Source: CAIWXH01 sp964555675
GTDB lineage: Bacteria > Chloroflexota > Chloroflexia > Chloroflexales > Chloroflexaceae
Length of the DNA stretch: 55,959 nt
Direction: 5' to 3'
Assembly: GCA_964555675.1 (NCBI GenBank)
Contig: CAZKTU010000013.1
Location: 1 to 55,959 of the forward strand
Part shown: in pieces, positions 1-9,048 of the stretch
Layout of the letters: each line of letters opens with the position of its first letter
Numbering within the stretch: position 1 is the stretch's first letter
Notes under the pieces: model-generated
What the model was told of the DNA's origin: nothing
Databases searched by the model: none
Seen by the model: only the letters and a program-made list of their open reading frames with translations
Position numbers and translations under genes: made by a program

Positions 1-2
1 TC

Positions 3-128
3 GAGGCCGCCTGGGTGGGTATGGGCGGCAGCTTCCCGTTCGGGCTGTCGGTCGTATGCCTGGCGCGCACGGCCGCAGGCGCGGGGACGCGTGAGGATGT
101 CGCGCCGTCTGTTGCGTTAGCAAGATAG
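3..128 (+). CDS. C-terminal end of a gene cut by the window edge, probable membrane protein
   Basis: An open frame enters from the left edge and stops with TAG directly before the ATG of the methyltransferase. Its 41 visible residues include a hydrophobic stretch (SFPFGLSVVCLA) and a short hydrophilic tail. Third codon positions are strongly G/C, as in the neighbouring genes, which supports real coding. The zero-base junction suggests translational coupling. The family cannot be named from this fragment. Confidence 0.5.
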   Translation, partial: EAAWVGMGGSFPFGLSVVCLARTAAGAGTREDVAPSVALAR

Positions 129-782
129 ATGATTCCGATGCACTGCTTCAGCCTTCAGCCCTCGGGCTTCGGCCTCGAGGGGGCCCTCGACCGCCTGAGC
201 GCCGCGCCGCGCCTGTGGAACACCCTGCGCTGGGTGGTCGAGGCGGGCTTCAGCGGCGAACGCCTGGCGATCGCCCGCGAGCTGCGGCCGTGGGCCGGCG
301 ACCGACGCCGCTTCCTCGACTTCGGCTGCGGCACCGGCGAGTTCGCCGGCGAGTTCCCCGCCGCCCAATATGTCGGGATCGACCCCTCGACCGGCTACCT
401 GCACTTCGCCGCCCGCAACAGGCCCGGCAGCTACCTCGCCAGTTCGGGCGAGCACCTCGCCCTTGCCACGGGCAGCTTCGACGCCGCCCTCGTCTGCGGC
501 GTGCTCCACCACCTGCCCGACGAGCTGGCCCGCGCCGCCATGGCCGAGCTGGCCCGCGTCCTGCGGCCTGGCGCCACCGTCCTGGTGATGGAGGACATCC
601 CGCCGCCCGACGGGCAAAACCCGGCCGGCCAGGTGATGCACGCCCTCGACCGTGGGGGACACATCCGCGGAGAGGCCGAGTACCGCGCCGTCTTCGGGCC
701 CCTGCTGGCCGTCGAGCGCTCGTACAGCCTGCGCTCCGGGATCTGCGACTACGCCGTCTATGTGCTCGAGCGCCTGCCATGA
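129..782 (+). CDS. class I SAM-dependent methyltransferase
   Basis: The 217-residue protein has a Rossmann methyltransferase fold. Motif I is FLDFGCGTGE (about 62-71), the acidic ribose-binding residue lies in YVGIDP (about 81-86), and FDAALVCGVLHHL followed by RVLRPGA (about 117-149) is typical of the Methyltransf_11/25 type. The substrate is unknown. It starts right after the preceding stop and overlaps the next gene by ATGA, so it belongs to a + strand operon with membrane proteins. A role in modifying a lipid, quinone or surface glycan is inference from those neighbours only. Confidence 0.8.
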   Translation: MIPMHCFSLQPSGFGLEGALDRLSAAPRLWNTLRWVVEAGFSGERLAIARELRPWAGDRRRFLDFGCGTGEFAGEFPAAQYVGIDPSTGYLHFAARNRPGSYLASSGEHLALATGSFDAALVCGVLHHLPDELARAAMAELARVLRPGATVLVMEDIPPPDGQNPAGQVMHALDRGGHIRGEAEYRAVFGPLLAVERSYSLRSGICDYAVYVLERLP

Positions 783-1183
783 GCGCCAGAGGCCCCGCTA
801 TGTTCTCTGTCATCGCCCTGCTGATCACCGCCAGCGCCCTGACCGTCATCGGCGAAGTGCTGCTCAAGCTCGGCATGAACGCCGTGGGCGAGCGCGTCGG
901 CGCCTTCTCGCTCGCGCCCGAGGTGCTGTGGGCCACCTTCACCGACTGGCGCGTGATCGCCGGCTTCGCCCTGGTCTTCGGCGGGGCCCTCTTCTGGCTC
1001 GGCGTGATCTCGCGGGTCAACCTCTCGTTCGCCTACCCGCTGCTGGCCCTCAACTATGTGCTGATCCTCATCCCCTCACGCTTCCTGCTCGGCGAGCTGA
1101 TCACCCCCACCAAGCTGCTCGGGGCGGTCATCGTGGTGGTCGGCGTGATTGTGATCACCTGGGGCGCGGCAAATCAGGGATGA
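779..1183 (+). CDS. small four-helix DMT/SMR-like membrane protein (EamA or ArnE/F type)
   Basis: The 134-residue protein has four predicted membrane segments (about 9-29, 58-78, 83-99, 112-129). TM1 carries GEVLLKLG and the last segments carry an LLGELITPTKLLGAVIVVVGV pattern split by a short loop, as in drug/metabolite superfamily half-proteins and undecaprenyl-phosphate-sugar flippase subunits. ATG 779 overlaps the methyltransferase stop (ATGA); an in-frame ATG at 800 is an alternative. Between a methyltransferase and a large membrane protein, a lipid-linked sugar flippase is plausible but unproven. Confidence 0.7.
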   Translation: MSARGPAMFSVIALLITASALTVIGEVLLKLGMNAVGERVGAFSLAPEVLWATFTDWRVIAGFALVFGGALFWLGVISRVNLSFAYPLLALNYVLILIPSRFLLGELITPTKLLGAVIVVVGVIVITWGAANQG

Positions 1184-1200
1184 AGGCTGAGGGATGAAGG

Positions 1201-3246
1201 ATGAAGGCTCGCGGCACGTCCCAGCTCTGGAAGCGAGCCCTGCTCGGACTCGTCATCCTGCTGCCTTTATCCGCTCTCCTCTGGACGCTCGCCTATCAGG
1301 CGCCCCTGCGCCAGCGCGTCGCCGTGGGCGGCGAACTCGAGACGCGCCGCCGCTTCGATGATGCCCCTTTCCTCACAGGGGTCAATGGCCCCGAGCCCGC
1401 CGACCAGGTGGCCGACCCCCAAAGCCCCGGCGAGCGCCTGTGGTGGTGGGAACTGCTCGAACTCCAGGGCGGCCGGCCCTACCGCTGGACCAAGGCCGAG
1501 GCTGGGTTCAAGCTTCCCGGCGCAGGCGGCGAGCGTTATGTTATCGAGGTCTTCGCGGGCGGCAGGGCAGGCGGCGCGCCGACCGTGTGGGAGGCGGGGC
1601 CGGGGCTGCGTTACGAGCTGAACCTGCCCGAGGGCGCGCCGCGGCGCTATCGCCTCCTGGCCGCCACCGACGGCGCCGGCGACCTGGGCGTGACCATGCG
1701 CACCACGCCTTACACCCCCCCGGGCGACCCGCGCGAGCTGGGCTTCGTGCTCCACGAGCTACGCATCGCGCCGGCTGGCGGGGCACCATTCGCGCCAGCC
1801 TGGCCCCAACTCGGCTGGTTAGCCCTGACCCTGACGGGCGCCTATGTGGCAGCCCTCGCCGGCGGCGCCGGCCTGAGGGGGGCGGCCCTGCTCGGGGCGG
1901 CCGGCGCCCTGGGCGCGGCCTCGGTCCTCGCCAGCCAGCGGCCGGCCCTGACCCTCTTTACACCGACGGCGGCGGCCCTGGCGGCCGTGTGCGCCGCCGT
2001 GAGCCTCGGGGGGCACTGGGCGGCACGGCGCTCTGGGCGCGCCGGCGCGCTGGCGGCGGGGGCTGCGCCCATCGTGGCCCTGGCGGCGGCGGCCTTCGCC
2101 CTGCGGGCGGCGGGCATGCTGCACCCCCACGCCCTCTACAGCGACAGCGGGCTGCAGGCCAACAAGCTCTACGAGGCCACCCTGGGGCGGGTCTTCCTGA
2201 CGGCGGGCCTGCCGAGCGACGCGGGCGGCGGCCAGGCGCCCTACCCGCCGGGGCCGTTCCTCGTACTGATGCCGCTGCAGCTGATCTTCCCCATGGGCCG
2301 CGAGGCGCGGGTGCTGCTCATGCAGACGGGCACCGCCCTGCTCGATAGCCTGGCCCTCGGGGCGATCTGGCTCGCCCTGCGGCGCGCCGGCGCCGGCCAG
2401 CGGGCGGCGCTCTTCGGGGCCGCCTGCTACCTGCTGCCTGTGGCCGCCCTCGAGTCGTTCTCGGTGGGCGAGCTGGCCAATCTGGGCGGCCAGGCCCTGG
2501 CCCTGCCCTTCATCACGCTGCTCGCCGTGGGCGCCGCGGCGCCCGGCCGCGCGGGTCGGCTGAGCTTCGCCCACCTGGCCGCGGCCCTGACGGTGGGCCT
2601 GCTGGCCCACTCCGGGGTGACGCTGTCGCTGGGCGCCTTCGTGGCCGTCGCCTGGGGCGCAGCCGTGCTTGGGGCGATCCGCGGGCGCCCCGGGCCCGTG
2701 GGCGCGGCGCGCCTGAGCCTGGTGGCCGCCGTCGCCCTCGGGCTGGCGCTGCTGCTCTTCTACTCGGCGCCGGTCTATCTGGGGGGATTCCTCGGCAGAG
2801 GCGGGGGTGGGGGTGGGGGTGGGAGTGGGGGCGCAGCGCCCTGGACGGTGCTGAGCGAGACGGCTCTGGCCGTGCTTGGGCTCGCGCCGCCGGCCAGGCG
2901 AGCTCTGGCCATCCCGACCCTGCTCGGGGTGACGGCCCTGGCCGGGCTGGCACTGCTCTGGGCGCAGCGGGGCACCTGGCCGCGAGCTGCGGCGCTGCGG
3001 GCGGCCCTGGCGGCCTGGTGGGGCGGCACGCTGCTGACCCAGGGGCTGCTGCTGGTGGCCGACCAGGGGGTGCGCTGGGCGCTGTTCCTCTACCCGGCCC
3101 TCTGCCTGAGCGCGGGGCCGCTGCTGGCCGCCCTCTGGCGGCGGGGCAGGGTCGGGCGGCTCGTGGCCGGCCTGACCCTCGCCGCCGTGATCATCTACGG
3201 GCTAGGGGTCTGGATCGCTCAGGTGCGTGACTACTATCACCTCTGA
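1201..3246 (+). CDS. large polytopic membrane protein, possibly GT-C-like, function unknown
   Basis: The 681-residue protein has an N-terminal membrane anchor (about 15-33), a soluble domain to about residue 195, then roughly ten hydrophobic segments to the C terminus. The segment with YSDSGLQANKLYE and a following PYPPGPF resembles the acidic first-loop region of membrane glycosyltransferases, but no motif is decisive. A run of eight glycines near residues 533-541 comes from a GGGGGT-type DNA repeat. SD GAGGG (1189-1193) lies 7 nt before ATG 1201. GATGAAGG is repeated three times around the start. It is the last gene of the + strand operon. Confidence 0.6.
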   Translation: MKARGTSQLWKRALLGLVILLPLSALLWTLAYQAPLRQRVAVGGELETRRRFDDAPFLTGVNGPEPADQVADPQSPGERLWWWELLELQGGRPYRWTKAEAGFKLPGAGGERYVIEVFAGGRAGGAPTVWEAGPGLRYELNLPEGAPRRYRLLAATDGAGDLGVTMRTTPYTPPGDPRELGFVLHELRIAPAGGAPFAPAWPQLGWLALTLTGAYVAALAGGAGLRGAALLGAAGALGAASVLASQRPALTLFTPTAAALAAVCAAVSLGGHWAARRSGRAGALAAGAAPIVALAAAAFALRAAGMLHPHALYSDSGLQANKLYEATLGRVFLTAGLPSDAGGGQAPYPPGPFLVLMPLQLIFPMGREARVLLMQTGTALLDSLALGAIWLALRRAGAGQRAALFGAACYLLPVAALESFSVGELANLGGQALALPFITLLAVGAAAPGRAGRLSFAHLAAALTVGLLAHSGVTLSLGAFVAVAWGAAVLGAIRGRPGPVGAARLSLVAAVALGLALLLFYSAPVYLGGFLGRGGGGGGGGSGGAAPWTVLSETALAVLGLAPPARRALAIPTLLGVTALAGLALLWAQRGTWPRAAALRAALAAWWGGTLLTQGLLLVADQGVRWALFLYPALCLSAGPLLAALWRRGRVGRLVAGLTLAAVIIYGLGVWIAQVRDYYHL

Positions 3247-3257
3247 GCGCTCGCAGG

Positions 3258-3665
3258 CTACTCCTCGCCGCGGGCGATATCGCGCACCAGGTCGGTGACC
3301 GAGAGCACGCCGACGGGCGTATGGCCCTCGCCGGCCTCGTCGACCACGACCACACGGTGGATGCGGCGCTCCATCATGAGCTTGCTGGCGTGCTGCATGG
3401 TATCCTCCCTGCGCACGGCGACAACATCGGTGACCATGATGTGGCCGGCGGTCAGGCCGCGCCAGTGCTTCCAGTACTGCTCGTAGAGCCGGGCATTGAC
3501 CAGGTCGGTCCGCGAGATCAGCCCGATCATGTGGCCGTCGTCGTTCACCACCACCAGGGCGCTCACGTCATTTTCGGACATATTACGGGCGACATCCTGG
3601 ATCGGAGTGTCGCGGCGACATGTGAGCACACCGTGGTGCATGACCTCGCCAACCAGACGGTCCAT
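3258..3665 (-). CDS. tandem CBS-domain protein
   Basis: The 135-residue protein is two CBS motifs and almost nothing else: about 8-58 (VMHHGVLTCRRDTPIQDVAR through IGLISRTDLV) and about 70-130 (IMVTDVVAVRREDTMQHASK through PVGVLSVTDLV). CBS pairs bind adenosyl ligands and regulate partners; no partner is fused here. The start is placed at MDRLVGEV because AAAGGATC precedes it; the frame is open 24 codons further upstream. A TTGACG-17-TACACT promoter lies 54-82 nt upstream. It shares strand with the solute-binding protein gene but has its own promoter. Confidence 0.85.
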   Translation of the reverse strand: MDRLVGEVMHHGVLTCRRDTPIQDVARNMSENDVSALVVVNDDGHMIGLISRTDLVNARLYEQYWKHWRGLTAGHIMVTDVVAVRREDTMQHASKLMMERRIHRVVVVDEAGEGHTPVGVLSVTDLVRDIARGEE

Positions 3666-3718
3666 ACGCGGTGATCCTTTCGCGGAAAGCAATGCTCTTG
3701 TGAACGAAGGTACATGCG

Positions 3719-3747
3719 AGTGTAGCCCGTCTGACACAACGCGTCAA
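3719..3747 (-). promoter_or_regulatory. sigma-70-type promoter of the CBS gene
   Basis: On the minus strand TTGACG (3747-3742) is separated by exactly 17 nt from TACACT (3724-3719). The predicted start of transcription is near 3712, giving a leader of about 45 nt before the chosen ATG at 3665. The upstream extended start codon would overlap the -10 region, which supports the shorter CBS protein. Confidence 0.65.
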
Positions 3748-3762
3748 CTACCAATGCGGGTA

Positions 3763-3786
3763 GGGGCGGGCCCCGCGGCCCACCCC
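3763..3786 (-). terminator. GC-rich hairpin after the solute-binding protein gene
   Basis: A 10-bp stem with one mismatch (GGGGCGGGCC / GGCCCACCCC, loop CCGC) lies downstream of the stop at 3812. No U-run follows on the minus strand, so it may slow or process the transcript rather than terminate it. Confidence 0.35.
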
Positions 3787-3811
3787 ATTCAGCAGGTAGT
3801 GGTATAATGGG

Positions 3812-5653
3812 TTACTGGCGCGACCAGTCGGCGAGGTTCCAGGTGAACGGCGCCGTCGGATCGGCCTCGACCCCTACGAGGGTCGGGCTCGCCAGCACGA
3901 GGTCAATGCGCTGAAACAGGGGCAGCGCCGGGATCTCCTGGGTGAAGAGCTGCTGCTGTCGCAGATACGCGGCGGCCCGCTCGTCACGGTTCAGCGAGGT
4001 GGTGGCCACACGGATGGCGCGATCAGCCTCGAAGAAGCACCAGCCCGGGAAGTTATTGCCGGTCCAGCCATTGCTCGCATTGGGTACTCCGGCGCAGCTC
4101 CAGCGCTCCCAGCCTCGCGGGTCGGGCCCGGCGATCCAGGCAAAGAGGGCCAACTGGAAGGTGCGGCGGAAGAGGGGGCCCTCGGGGCTGTACAGGCCCG
4201 CCGTGGGCACCTCCTGGAGCGAGAGGCCGACTCCGACGGCCGCCAGGTCCTCTCTGATGCGCTGGGCGATCGCCAGGCGCAGCGGCGAGCCCTGGGTCGT
4301 CACCAGGCTGAGGGTCAGAGGCTGGCCGGCGGTCTCGCGCAGGCCATCGCCATTGGTGTCGGTGATGCCGGCCTCGTCGAGCAGTCGACGGGCCTCGTCA
4401 GGGCTATACGGATAGCGTGTGATCTGGTCGGCGGGCGCCGCCGCCCACTGGCCCGGCACGATCCAGCTATCGAGCACAGCCCCGTACCCGCCAAGCAGCG
4501 CTTCGACCATGGCCTCACGGTTGACCGCATGGGCGATCGCCCGGCGCACCCTGATATCCTGGAGGACCGGCACATCGAGATTGTAGTCGAAGTGCTCCCA
4601 GATTGGGCTAGCTACGGCGTTCACCTGCACGGCGCCGGCATCGCGGTCGGCGTTGATCGCGGCGAAGCCCTCGGGCGACGGCTGGTCAATCGCCGCGACG
4701 TCAAGGCTCCCGCCGGCCACCGAGCTGCGCAGCAGCTCGAGGTTGTCGCGAAAGATAAAGCTAACCGTCTCGATCGGGCCCACCGGCCCCGAGTAATGGG
4801 GGTTGCGGACGAGGCGCAGGCTGCCCTGATCGCGTCGCTCGACGGCGTAGGGCCCATACCCCACCGGCAGCAGAGCATACTCGCTCGTGCGCAGCTCGGC
4901 CGGGTCGCGGGCCGCGAGCAGGTGTCGGGGCAGCGGCGTGAAGTAGGTGGTGAGGTAGGCGGGGTCGATGAAGTCGGGCTTGAGCACAGCCCGCGTGGTG
5001 TGCTCGTCAACCTGCTCGTAGCGCTCCAGCAGGTCGAGCTTGCCCTGAGTCTCCTGGCCGAGATAGACCTGGCGGGCCAGCTCATAGGCGAAGACTGAGT
5101 CGGCGGCGGTCACACTGGTGCCGTCGGACCACTTCAGATCGGGGCTCCAGCGAAAGATGACGCTGATTTGTTGTACCTGGGTAACGACGCTCGTAGCCGT
5201 AGTGGTGATCGCGCCGGTCTGGTCGAGGAAGACGTCGGCCGTGCCGAGGGTGACGTCGCCGTTCTCGATGCTGGGCACCTGCTCGAGGATACCGGTGGTC
5301 GTGTAGGCGTAGCCGACGGCCAGCAGCGGCGCGGGGAAGATCAACTGGCTGACCGGGGCCGTCACCCGCTCGTCGGCGCTGTCGTCGAAGTAGGGCAGCA
5401 GGTCGCCCGGATCGGTGAGCAGGCCGATCCGCACCCCGCCGGCCTCTGGGGCGGGCGCCTCGGTCGGCCCGTCGGTCGCCGCCCCGGCCGGGGCGGTCGC
5501 CGCGGGGGCAGTGACCGCCGCCTCGGGCGAGGCCGCGGGGGCGGCCGCAGGCACAGGGGCTGTGGGGGTGGGGCGGGCGACGCCGCCCTCGATCTCGCAG
5601 CCGGCCAGCGCGATAGTCATAAGGAGCAGGCACCAGAGCTGTATCTTGCGCAT
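3812..5653 (-). CDS. ABC transporter solute-binding lipoprotein, peptide/family 5 type
   Basis: The 613-residue protein starts with a lipoprotein signal: MRK, a hydrophobic core and lipobox LAGC with Cys19. A Pro/Ala/Thr-rich linker to about residue 70 follows. The rest is an SBP_bac_5 domain: LKWSDGTSVTAADSVFAYE, a YGPYAVERRDQGSLRLVRNPHY segment, IRVRRAIAHAVNREAMVE, and a late DPRGWERWSC region. Family members deliver peptides, nickel or other solutes to an ABC permease at the cell surface. No permease or ATPase gene is adjacent, so the partner lies elsewhere and the ligand is unknown. Confidence 0.85.
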   Translation of the reverse strand: MRKIQLWCLLLMTIALAGCEIEGGVARPTPTAPVPAAAPAASPEAAVTAPAATAPAGAATDGPTEAPAPEAGGVRIGLLTDPGDLLPYFDDSADERVTAPVSQLIFPAPLLAVGYAYTTTGILEQVPSIENGDVTLGTADVFLDQTGAITTTATSVVTQVQQISVIFRWSPDLKWSDGTSVTAADSVFAYELARQVYLGQETQGKLDLLERYEQVDEHTTRAVLKPDFIDPAYLTTYFTPLPRHLLAARDPAELRTSEYALLPVGYGPYAVERRDQGSLRLVRNPHYSGPVGPIETVSFIFRDNLELLRSSVAGGSLDVAAIDQPSPEGFAAINADRDAGAVQVNAVASPIWEHFDYNLDVPVLQDIRVRRAIAHAVNREAMVEALLGGYGAVLDSWIVPGQWAAAPADQITRYPYSPDEARRLLDEAGITDTNGDGLRETAGQPLTLSLVTTQGSPLRLAIAQRIREDLAAVGVGLSLQEVPTAGLYSPEGPLFRRTFQLALFAWIAGPDPRGWERWSCAGVPNASNGWTGNNFPGWCFFEADRAIRVATTSLNRDERAAAYLRQQQLFTQEIPALPLFQRIDLVLASPTLVGVEADPTAPFTWNLADWSRQ

Positions 5654-5760
5654 AGGTTGATTTGTTCTCGTTGGATTGAACCGTTTGTTGTCGTTAGAAG
5701 CCCGGCGCTTCCCTCCCGCTTTCGAGGAGCGGACGCCCCCAGTATAAAGCAGGTTGAACC

Positions 5761-8700
5761 ATGCTCTTTCTGCTGACCGCCGAGACCCTACCGGTCGATC
5801 AGCTCCTCCAGGGGACCCACCCCGCGAGCGTCAAGGCGGGCCGCGAGCTCTTTCGCCAGGGCCGCGCCCGCGTCGAGCAGAACAACGGCGCCTCAGCCGT
5901 CGTCACTGTCAGCGAGTCCGACAAGCTGGTCTTCCAGGTCAAGGCCACCCTGGCCGGCAATTTTGTGCAGCTCAACTGCGGCTGCCGCAACAGCGTCGGC
6001 TGGGGCCTCTGCAAGCACCGCGTCGCCGCCCTCCTGGCCCTGCGCGACCACCTGAAGGCCAACCCACCCCCGGTCTGGCGCGCCGTGCTCGACCAGGCGA
6101 TCAAGTCGCCCGCCCGCCAGTCGGTCGCCCCGCCCAGCGGCAATGTGATCGTCTTCAGCCTCCAGGAGCGCGGTCAGGCTTGGACGATCGTGCCCTACAG
6201 CCTCAGCGGGCGCCTGCTGCCCCCCGGCCACGACGGCGACATCGAGATGATCACCACCACCCTCGAGCGCCAGAAGCTCGGCGACCAGCTCAAACCCATG
6301 CGCAGCCAGGTCACCCCCGAGAGCTTCCCGACCATGCCGGTCGCCGCCGTGGCCGCCGCCAACACCGCCATCTCGGCCGGCACCGGCGCCGGCGGCAGCT
6401 ACGGGGCCTGGTACTCCGGCCCGAAGACCCTGCCCACCGTCCTCGCTATGCTGCCCGGCTGCATCGTCTACGGCGGCGACGAGAAGCAGCCGATCGTCGG
6501 CGGGCGCCTCTGCATCAACGACGAGACTGCCACCACCGAGCTCGAGCTCGAGCGCGAGCCCGGCTTCATCGAGGCCCGCTTCCGCATCGCCGTCGACGGG
6601 CGTCACGTCACCCTGCGCCCGGGCTATACCCACGTGCTCAGCCGCGAGCCCCAGTGGATCCTCGCCGACGACCAGGTCTTCCGCCTGGCCGAGGGCGGCC
6701 CCGCCGCCGAGCTGATGGCCGCCTATCCGCGGGTGCGCATCCCCACCACCGAAGAGGCCGACTTCATCGAGCACTATCTGGTGCCCCTCAGCGCCAGCGT
6801 GCCCGTGCGCGGCAAGATCGTGCAGTGGGAGACGGTCGAGGAGGCCCCGGCCCCCCGCGTCTACCTGAGCGAGGTCGAGGGCGAGCTCGCGGCCGAATTG
6901 CGCTTCGCCTATGGCCCCTTCGAGCTCGAGTACGAGCGCACCATGCCGAACGAGGCCGTGCAGCGCCAGGAGGGCTCGGCGGTGCTCTATCGGGTGCGCC
7001 GCGACCCCGAGGCCGAGCAGGCCGCCTACCAGCAGCTCGCCGGCGGCTTCGGGCTCAAGCGCGGCGACGAGCCGGGCGAGTTCACGCTGCGCAAGGGCAC
7101 CACGCCCCTCGACTTCCTGCTGCGCGAGGTGCCGAAGCTGGCCACGGCCGGCTTCACCATCTTCGGCGAAGAGGCCCTGACGGTCGCCAAGGTCAATCGC
7201 AGCCGCCCCACGATCGGCTTCAACGTCAGTAGCTCGGGCGCCGACTGGTTCGACGTCGAGGCCGTGGTGCGCTTCGGCGACCAGCTCCTCTCGCTCAAGG
7301 AGCTGAAGCGGGCCCTGCGTCGGCGCGAGCGCTATATCAAGCTGGCCGACGGCTCGCTCGGCACTATCCCCGAAGAGTGGGCCGAGCGCTACCGCCACCT
7401 CTTTGCCTTCGGCGAAGAGCGCGGCGACAGCCGCCTGCGCCTCTCGGGCCACCATATGGCGATCATCGACCAGGCCCTCGAGAGCGCCGACCAGGCCGAG
7501 ATCGACCAGGCCTTCGCGCAGCGCCGCGAGCGCCTGAAGAACTTCGAGCGTATCGAGGCCCACCCGCTGCCGCGCGGCTTCGTCGGCACGCTGCGCCCCT
7601 ACCAGAAGGCCGGCTACGACTGGCTGCGCTTCCTGCGCAAGTATGGCTTCGGCGGCATCCTCGCCGACGACATGGGCCTCGGCAAGACGATCGAGACCCT
7701 GGCCCTGCTCCAGTCTGTCTACGAGGAGCAGCCTCGCCCCGCCGCCAGCCTGATTGTGATGCCGCGCTCGCTGCTGATCAACTGGCAGCGCGAGGCCGCC
7801 CAGTTCGCCCCCGGCCTGCGCGTGCACATCCACGCCGACCAGGGCCGCATCACCGACCCCCAGGCCTTCGGCGAGTACGACCTCGTGCTGACCACCTACG
7901 GCGTGCTGCTGCGCGACATCGAGCTGCTCAAGGGCTACACCTTCCACTACGCCATCCTCGACGAGTCCCAGGCGATCAAGAACCCCGCCGCCGAGACCTC
8001 GCGGGCCGCCCGCTCGCTGCAGGCCGAGCATCGCCTGGCCCTCACCGGCACGCCGATCGAGAACAGCACCGTCGAGCTCTGGTCACAGTTCGCCTTCGTC
8101 AACCCCGGCCTGCTCGGCAGCCTCGAGTACTTCCGCGAGCAGTTCGTCGCCCCGATCGAGCGCCGCCAGGACGAGGCCGCCGCCCAGTATCTGCGCCGGC
8201 TGGTCCTGCCCTTCATCCTGCGCCGCACCAAGGACCAGGTGGCCACAGACCTGCCCGCGCGCAGCGAAGAGGTCCTGATGGTCGACCTCGACGCGGCCCA
8301 GCGCAAGCTCTACGTGAAGACCCGCGACTACTACCGGGCGCTGCTGCTGGGGATGATCGACGGCCAGGGCATGGACGACGCGCGCATGAAGATCCTCGAG
8401 GGCCTGCTGCGCCTGCGTCAGATCAGCAACCACCCGCGCCTGATCGACGGCAAGTTCCGCGGCACGTCGGCCAAGTTCGAGCTGCTGCTCGACACCCTCG
8501 AGACGCTGCGGGCCGAGGGCCATAAGACCCTGATCTTCTCGCAGTTCGTGCAGATGCTGCAGCTCATCCGCGAGGGCCTCGACGCCCGTAAGGTGCCCTA
8601 CGCCTACCTCGACGGCTCGACCGCCAACCGCCAGGCCGAGGTGGACCGCTTCCAGACCACCCCCGAGCTCCCCTTCTTCCTGATCAGCCTGAAGGCGGGC

Positions 8701-8973
8701 GGCGTGGGGCTCAACCTGACCGCGGCCGACTATGTGATCCACGTCGACCCGTGGTGGAACCCGGCGGTCGAGGCCCAGGCCACCGACCGCGCCCACCGCA
8801 TCGGGCAGACCAGGCCGGTCTTCGTCTACAAGCTGATCGCCCGCGACACGGTCGAGGAGAAGATCATCAAGCTCCAGGAGCAGAAGCGGGCGATCGCCGC
8901 CCAGGTGATCAGTAGCGAGGGTGGGGTCTTCAAGACCCTCACCCGCGACGACGTGGCGGCGCTGTTCTCGTAG
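5761..8973 (+). CDS. SWIM zinc-finger SNF2-family DEAD/H helicase
   Basis: The 1070-residue protein has an N-terminal SWIM finger with Cys73-x-Cys75 and Cys84-x-His86. A long middle region of unknown fold precedes a complete SNF2 ATPase: GLGKT at 639-643 (motif I), DESQ at 734-737 (motif II), ALTGTPIENS (motif III), LIFSQF, GVGLNL near 981, and DRAHRIGQ near 1009 (motif VI). It should be an ATP-driven double-stranded DNA translocase that remodels DNA-protein complexes. SWIM-SNF2 proteins are widespread in bacteria as solitary genes, and no restriction or defence partner is adjacent. A hairpin terminator follows. Confidence 0.9.
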   Translation: MLFLLTAETLPVDQLLQGTHPASVKAGRELFRQGRARVEQNNGASAVVTVSESDKLVFQVKATLAGNFVQLNCGCRNSVGWGLCKHRVAALLALRDHLKANPPPVWRAVLDQAIKSPARQSVAPPSGNVIVFSLQERGQAWTIVPYSLSGRLLPPGHDGDIEMITTTLERQKLGDQLKPMRSQVTPESFPTMPVAAVAAANTAISAGTGAGGSYGAWYSGPKTLPTVLAMLPGCIVYGGDEKQPIVGGRLCINDETATTELELEREPGFIEARFRIAVDGRHVTLRPGYTHVLSREPQWILADDQVFRLAEGGPAAELMAAYPRVRIPTTEEADFIEHYLVPLSASVPVRGKIVQWETVEEAPAPRVYLSEVEGELAAELRFAYGPFELEYERTMPNEAVQRQEGSAVLYRVRRDPEAEQAAYQQLAGGFGLKRGDEPGEFTLRKGTTPLDFLLREVPKLATAGFTIFGEEALTVAKVNRSRPTIGFNVSSSGADWFDVEAVVRFGDQLLSLKELKRALRRRERYIKLADGSLGTIPEEWAERYRHLFAFGEERGDSRLRLSGHHMAIIDQALESADQAEIDQAFAQRRERLKNFERIEAHPLPRGFVGTLRPYQKAGYDWLRFLRKYGFGGILADDMGLGKTIETLALLQSVYEEQPRPAASLIVMPRSLLINWQREAAQFAPGLRVHIHADQGRITDPQAFGEYDLVLTTYGVLLRDIELLKGYTFHYAILDESQAIKNPAAETSRAARSLQAEHRLALTGTPIENSTVELWSQFAFVNPGLLGSLEYFREQFVAPIERRQDEAAAQYLRRLVLPFILRRTKDQVATDLPARSEEVLMVDLDAAQRKLYVKTRDYYRALLLGMIDGQGMDDARMKILEGLLRLRQISNHPRLIDGKFRGTSAKFELLLDTLETLRAEGHKTLIFSQFVQMLQLIREGLDARKVPYAYLDGSTANRQAEVDRFQTTPELPFFLISLKAGGVGLNLTAADYVIHVDPWWNPAVEAQATDRAHRIGQTRPVFVYKLIARDTVEEKIIKLQEQKRAIAAQVISSEGGVFKTLTRDDVAALFS

Positions 8974-8997
8974 GCGATCCGCCGGCACTGCCTTTCG

Positions 8998-9036
8998 GGG
9001 GAGTTGGAGGGGCCTGGCCCCTCCAACTCCCCTTTC
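8998..9036. terminator. bidirectional terminator between converging genes
   Basis: A perfect 17-bp inverted repeat (8998-9014 and 9016-9032) lies between the SNF2 gene (+) and the P1 peptidase gene (-). The + strand stem is followed by TTT. It can terminate transcription from both sides. Confidence 0.7.
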
Positions 9037-9048
9037 AGCGCAAGGGGA

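Noticed and set aside
3802..3807. TATAAT on the + strand
   Set aside because: No + strand gene follows and no -35 is at a suitable distance.
5893..8031. 712-codon open frame antisense to the SNF2 helicase
   Set aside because: It is a GC-rich shadow of a gene with clear helicase motifs and has no recognisable domains.
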